DNA of 64,000 nucleotides from NCBI RefSeq assembly GCF_015277515.1, contig NZ_CP063767.1:806001-870000 (forward strand), written 5' to 3'. Source of the DNA: Thermophilibacter immobilis (GTDB lineage Bacteria > Actinomycetota > Coriobacteriia > Coriobacteriales > Atopobiaceae). Both the position numbers and the translations under genes were made by a program. The stretch's first letter is position 1. Each line of letters starts with the position of its first letter. Positions 63,412 to 64,000 of this stretch are shown piece after piece. The notes beneath the pieces were generated by a model that saw only the letters and a list, made by a program, of their open reading frames with translations, did not search any database and was not told the origin of the DNA.

Positions 63412-63440
63412 GAGGTCGGAGCCACATAGCCTCCGACCTC
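63412..63440 (-). terminator. intrinsic terminator, probably of the original tRNA-Val
   Basis: On the minus strand GAGGTCGGAG pairs perfectly with CTCCGACCTC across a nine-base loop, followed by four T residues. It lies eight bases beyond the 3' end of the tRNA-Val fragment. It looks like the native terminator of the tRNA gene into which an element integrated. The rest of 63236-63411 shows no gene; CTAGTGGCCT occurs twice near 63372 and 63395. Confidence 0.75.
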
Positions 63441-63448
63441 GTCATTTA

Positions 63449-63493
63449 TGGTGGGCGTTGCAAGATTTGAACTTGCGACCTCTTCCGTGTCAG
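63449..63493 (-). other. attachment site: 3' half of tRNA-Val(GAC)
   Basis: Read on the minus strand, the 45 bases begin at the anticodon loop CTGACAC (anticodon GAC). They continue with GGAAG, the variable region, the T arm GCAAG-TTCAAAT-CTTGC, and end AACGCCC-ACCA. The 5' half of the tRNA is missing. A block from anticodon loop to CCA is the usual identity segment of integrases that target tRNA genes. An integrase starts 158 bases to the right, so this is one end of an integrated element that extends beyond the window, with the intact tRNA at the far end. Confidence 0.85.
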
Positions 63494-63609
63494 TCTTTTT
63501 ATGTTGCCGAACAGGAAATATCAACGCGACAGTTACGAACTTTCTACCTGCATTTATACGTCATATTCCGTATGTGCCGTAAATAACGTACAATAACGAA
63601 GTAGATATT

Positions 63610-63639
63610 TTGCGGCGTTATTGCGGCTAATTTTGCGGC
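63610..63639 (+). promoter_or_regulatory. three TTGCGGC direct repeats before the integrase gene
   Basis: TTGCGGC occurs at 63610, 63621 and 63633, spaced 11 and 12 bases, in otherwise AT-rich DNA. The helical spacing suggests binding sites for a regulator of integrase expression or integrase arm sites. The last copy sits next to the ribosome binding site. Confidence 0.45.
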
Positions 63640-63650
63640 AAGGAGGAACG

Positions 63651-64000
63651 ATGTTCTACTCATCAGCCTACCTAAGGGAGCGCAAGGGCAGGGGTTGGAT
63701 TGGCGTCCTCTCCTACAAGGACGAGAGCGGGAAGTGGCGCAAGAGGGAGAAGTCCCTCGATGCTAAGGGCAAGCGCGAGGCAAGCAAGGAATTAGACAAG
63801 TGGCGCGATGACATGGAGGCAGAGGCCGTAAGCGCGAGTATCCTCGCACCAGCGGAAACCGTAATAGACTACGTGACGCGCTACGTCGATACCCTAGAGG
63901 CTTCCGAGTCAATCGAGAGGTCAACCGTGACCGTCTATCACGCGATGTTGAAGCACATTGACGGGGAGCTTGGTTCCCTAAGGCTCGAAGAATTGAACGC
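63651..64000 (+). CDS. int: phage-type site-specific integrase (3' partial)
   Basis: The ATG at 63651 follows AGGAGGAACG and the frame stays open to the window end (116 codons). The N-terminus (MFYSSAYLRERKGRGWIGVL, then KDESGKWRKREKSLDAKGKR) resembles the AP2-like arm-binding domain of tyrosine integrases. The region from TVIDYVTRYVDTLEAS to YHAMLKHIDGELG resembles the SAM-like core-binding domain. The catalytic domain lies outside the window. It is next to a tRNA-Val half-gene, its probable attachment site. Confidence 0.82.
   Translation, partial: MFYSSAYLRERKGRGWIGVLSYKDESGKWRKREKSLDAKGKREASKELDKWRDDMEAEAVSASILAPAETVIDYVTRYVDTLEASESIERSTVTVYHAMLKHIDGELGSLRLEELN

Noticed and set aside
62435-63586. 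383-codon plus-strand frame near the right end
   Set aside because: It runs antisense to mod, across the tRNA-Val fragment and terminator, so it is a chance frame.

Overview
The window is about 64 kb of high-GC bacterial chromosome. The order whiA-gap-pgk-tpiA-secG, actinobacterial-style leader regions and GTG/TTG starts point to an actinobacterium. Gene content (Amadori-sugar operon, peptide ABC transporters, encapsulin, RIT element) suggests the class Coriobacteriia, probably an Olsenella/Atopobiaceae-like gut or oral anaerobe. The family-level placement is inference.

Region by region. 1-4560 holds a partial whiA, the lower-glycolysis cluster gap-pgk-tpiA, and secG. 4775-10722 is a complete oligopeptide ABC transporter (oppABCDF order). 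11050-15138 carries tRNA-Leu(GAG), a partner-switching signalling pair (PP2C phosphatase and a STAS-HATPase fusion), then tRNA-Gly(GCC), tRNA-Cys(GCA) and a second identical tRNA-Gly. 15232-19883 holds a CmpB-like membrane protein, a cysteine desulfurase overlapping mnmA, and a flippase-like membrane protein. 20162-22986 is an iron-handling group: a ferritin-like/VIT1 fusion, a small flavodoxin, and an encapsulin shell with its ferritin-like cargo. 23286-31807 is an Amadori-product (fructoselysine-type) operon: deglycase, kinase, five-gene ABC transporter and GntR regulator. 32036-38994 is a cation-homeostasis block on the minus strand: two TrkA-like proteins, a Na,K-ATPase-like P-type ATPase, KdpE, a truncated KdpD and a 51-residue membrane protein. 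39178-43212 has a membrane protein, a PIF1/RecD-like helicase with a C-terminal BRCT domain, a relE remnant and a CobW GTPase. 43310-48257 is an ABC importer plus M20 hydrolase operon behind a leader peptide rich in Cys and Met and an intrinsic terminator. 48477-53846 is the lysine/diaminopimelate operon (lysA-dapA-dapB-dapH) behind a lysine riboswitch, with a convergent M20 deacetylase.

54072-64000 is accessory DNA. A recombinase-in-trio (RIT) element sits inside an IS21-type istB gene, with inverted copies of the same istB half on both sides. Next come a truncated unknown gene and a type III restriction-modification operon whose mod gene has a stop codon just before the DPPY motif. The window ends with a 45-nt tRNA-Val 3' half (an attachment site) and the start of a phage-type integrase.

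The least explained feature is a set of at least five intergenic elements (about 70-145 bp). Each is bounded by a long inverted repeat of its own sequence, and most share a short internal core. They could be a structured RNA or a MITE-like family. All calls come from reading the sequence by eye; no database search or folding program was run.
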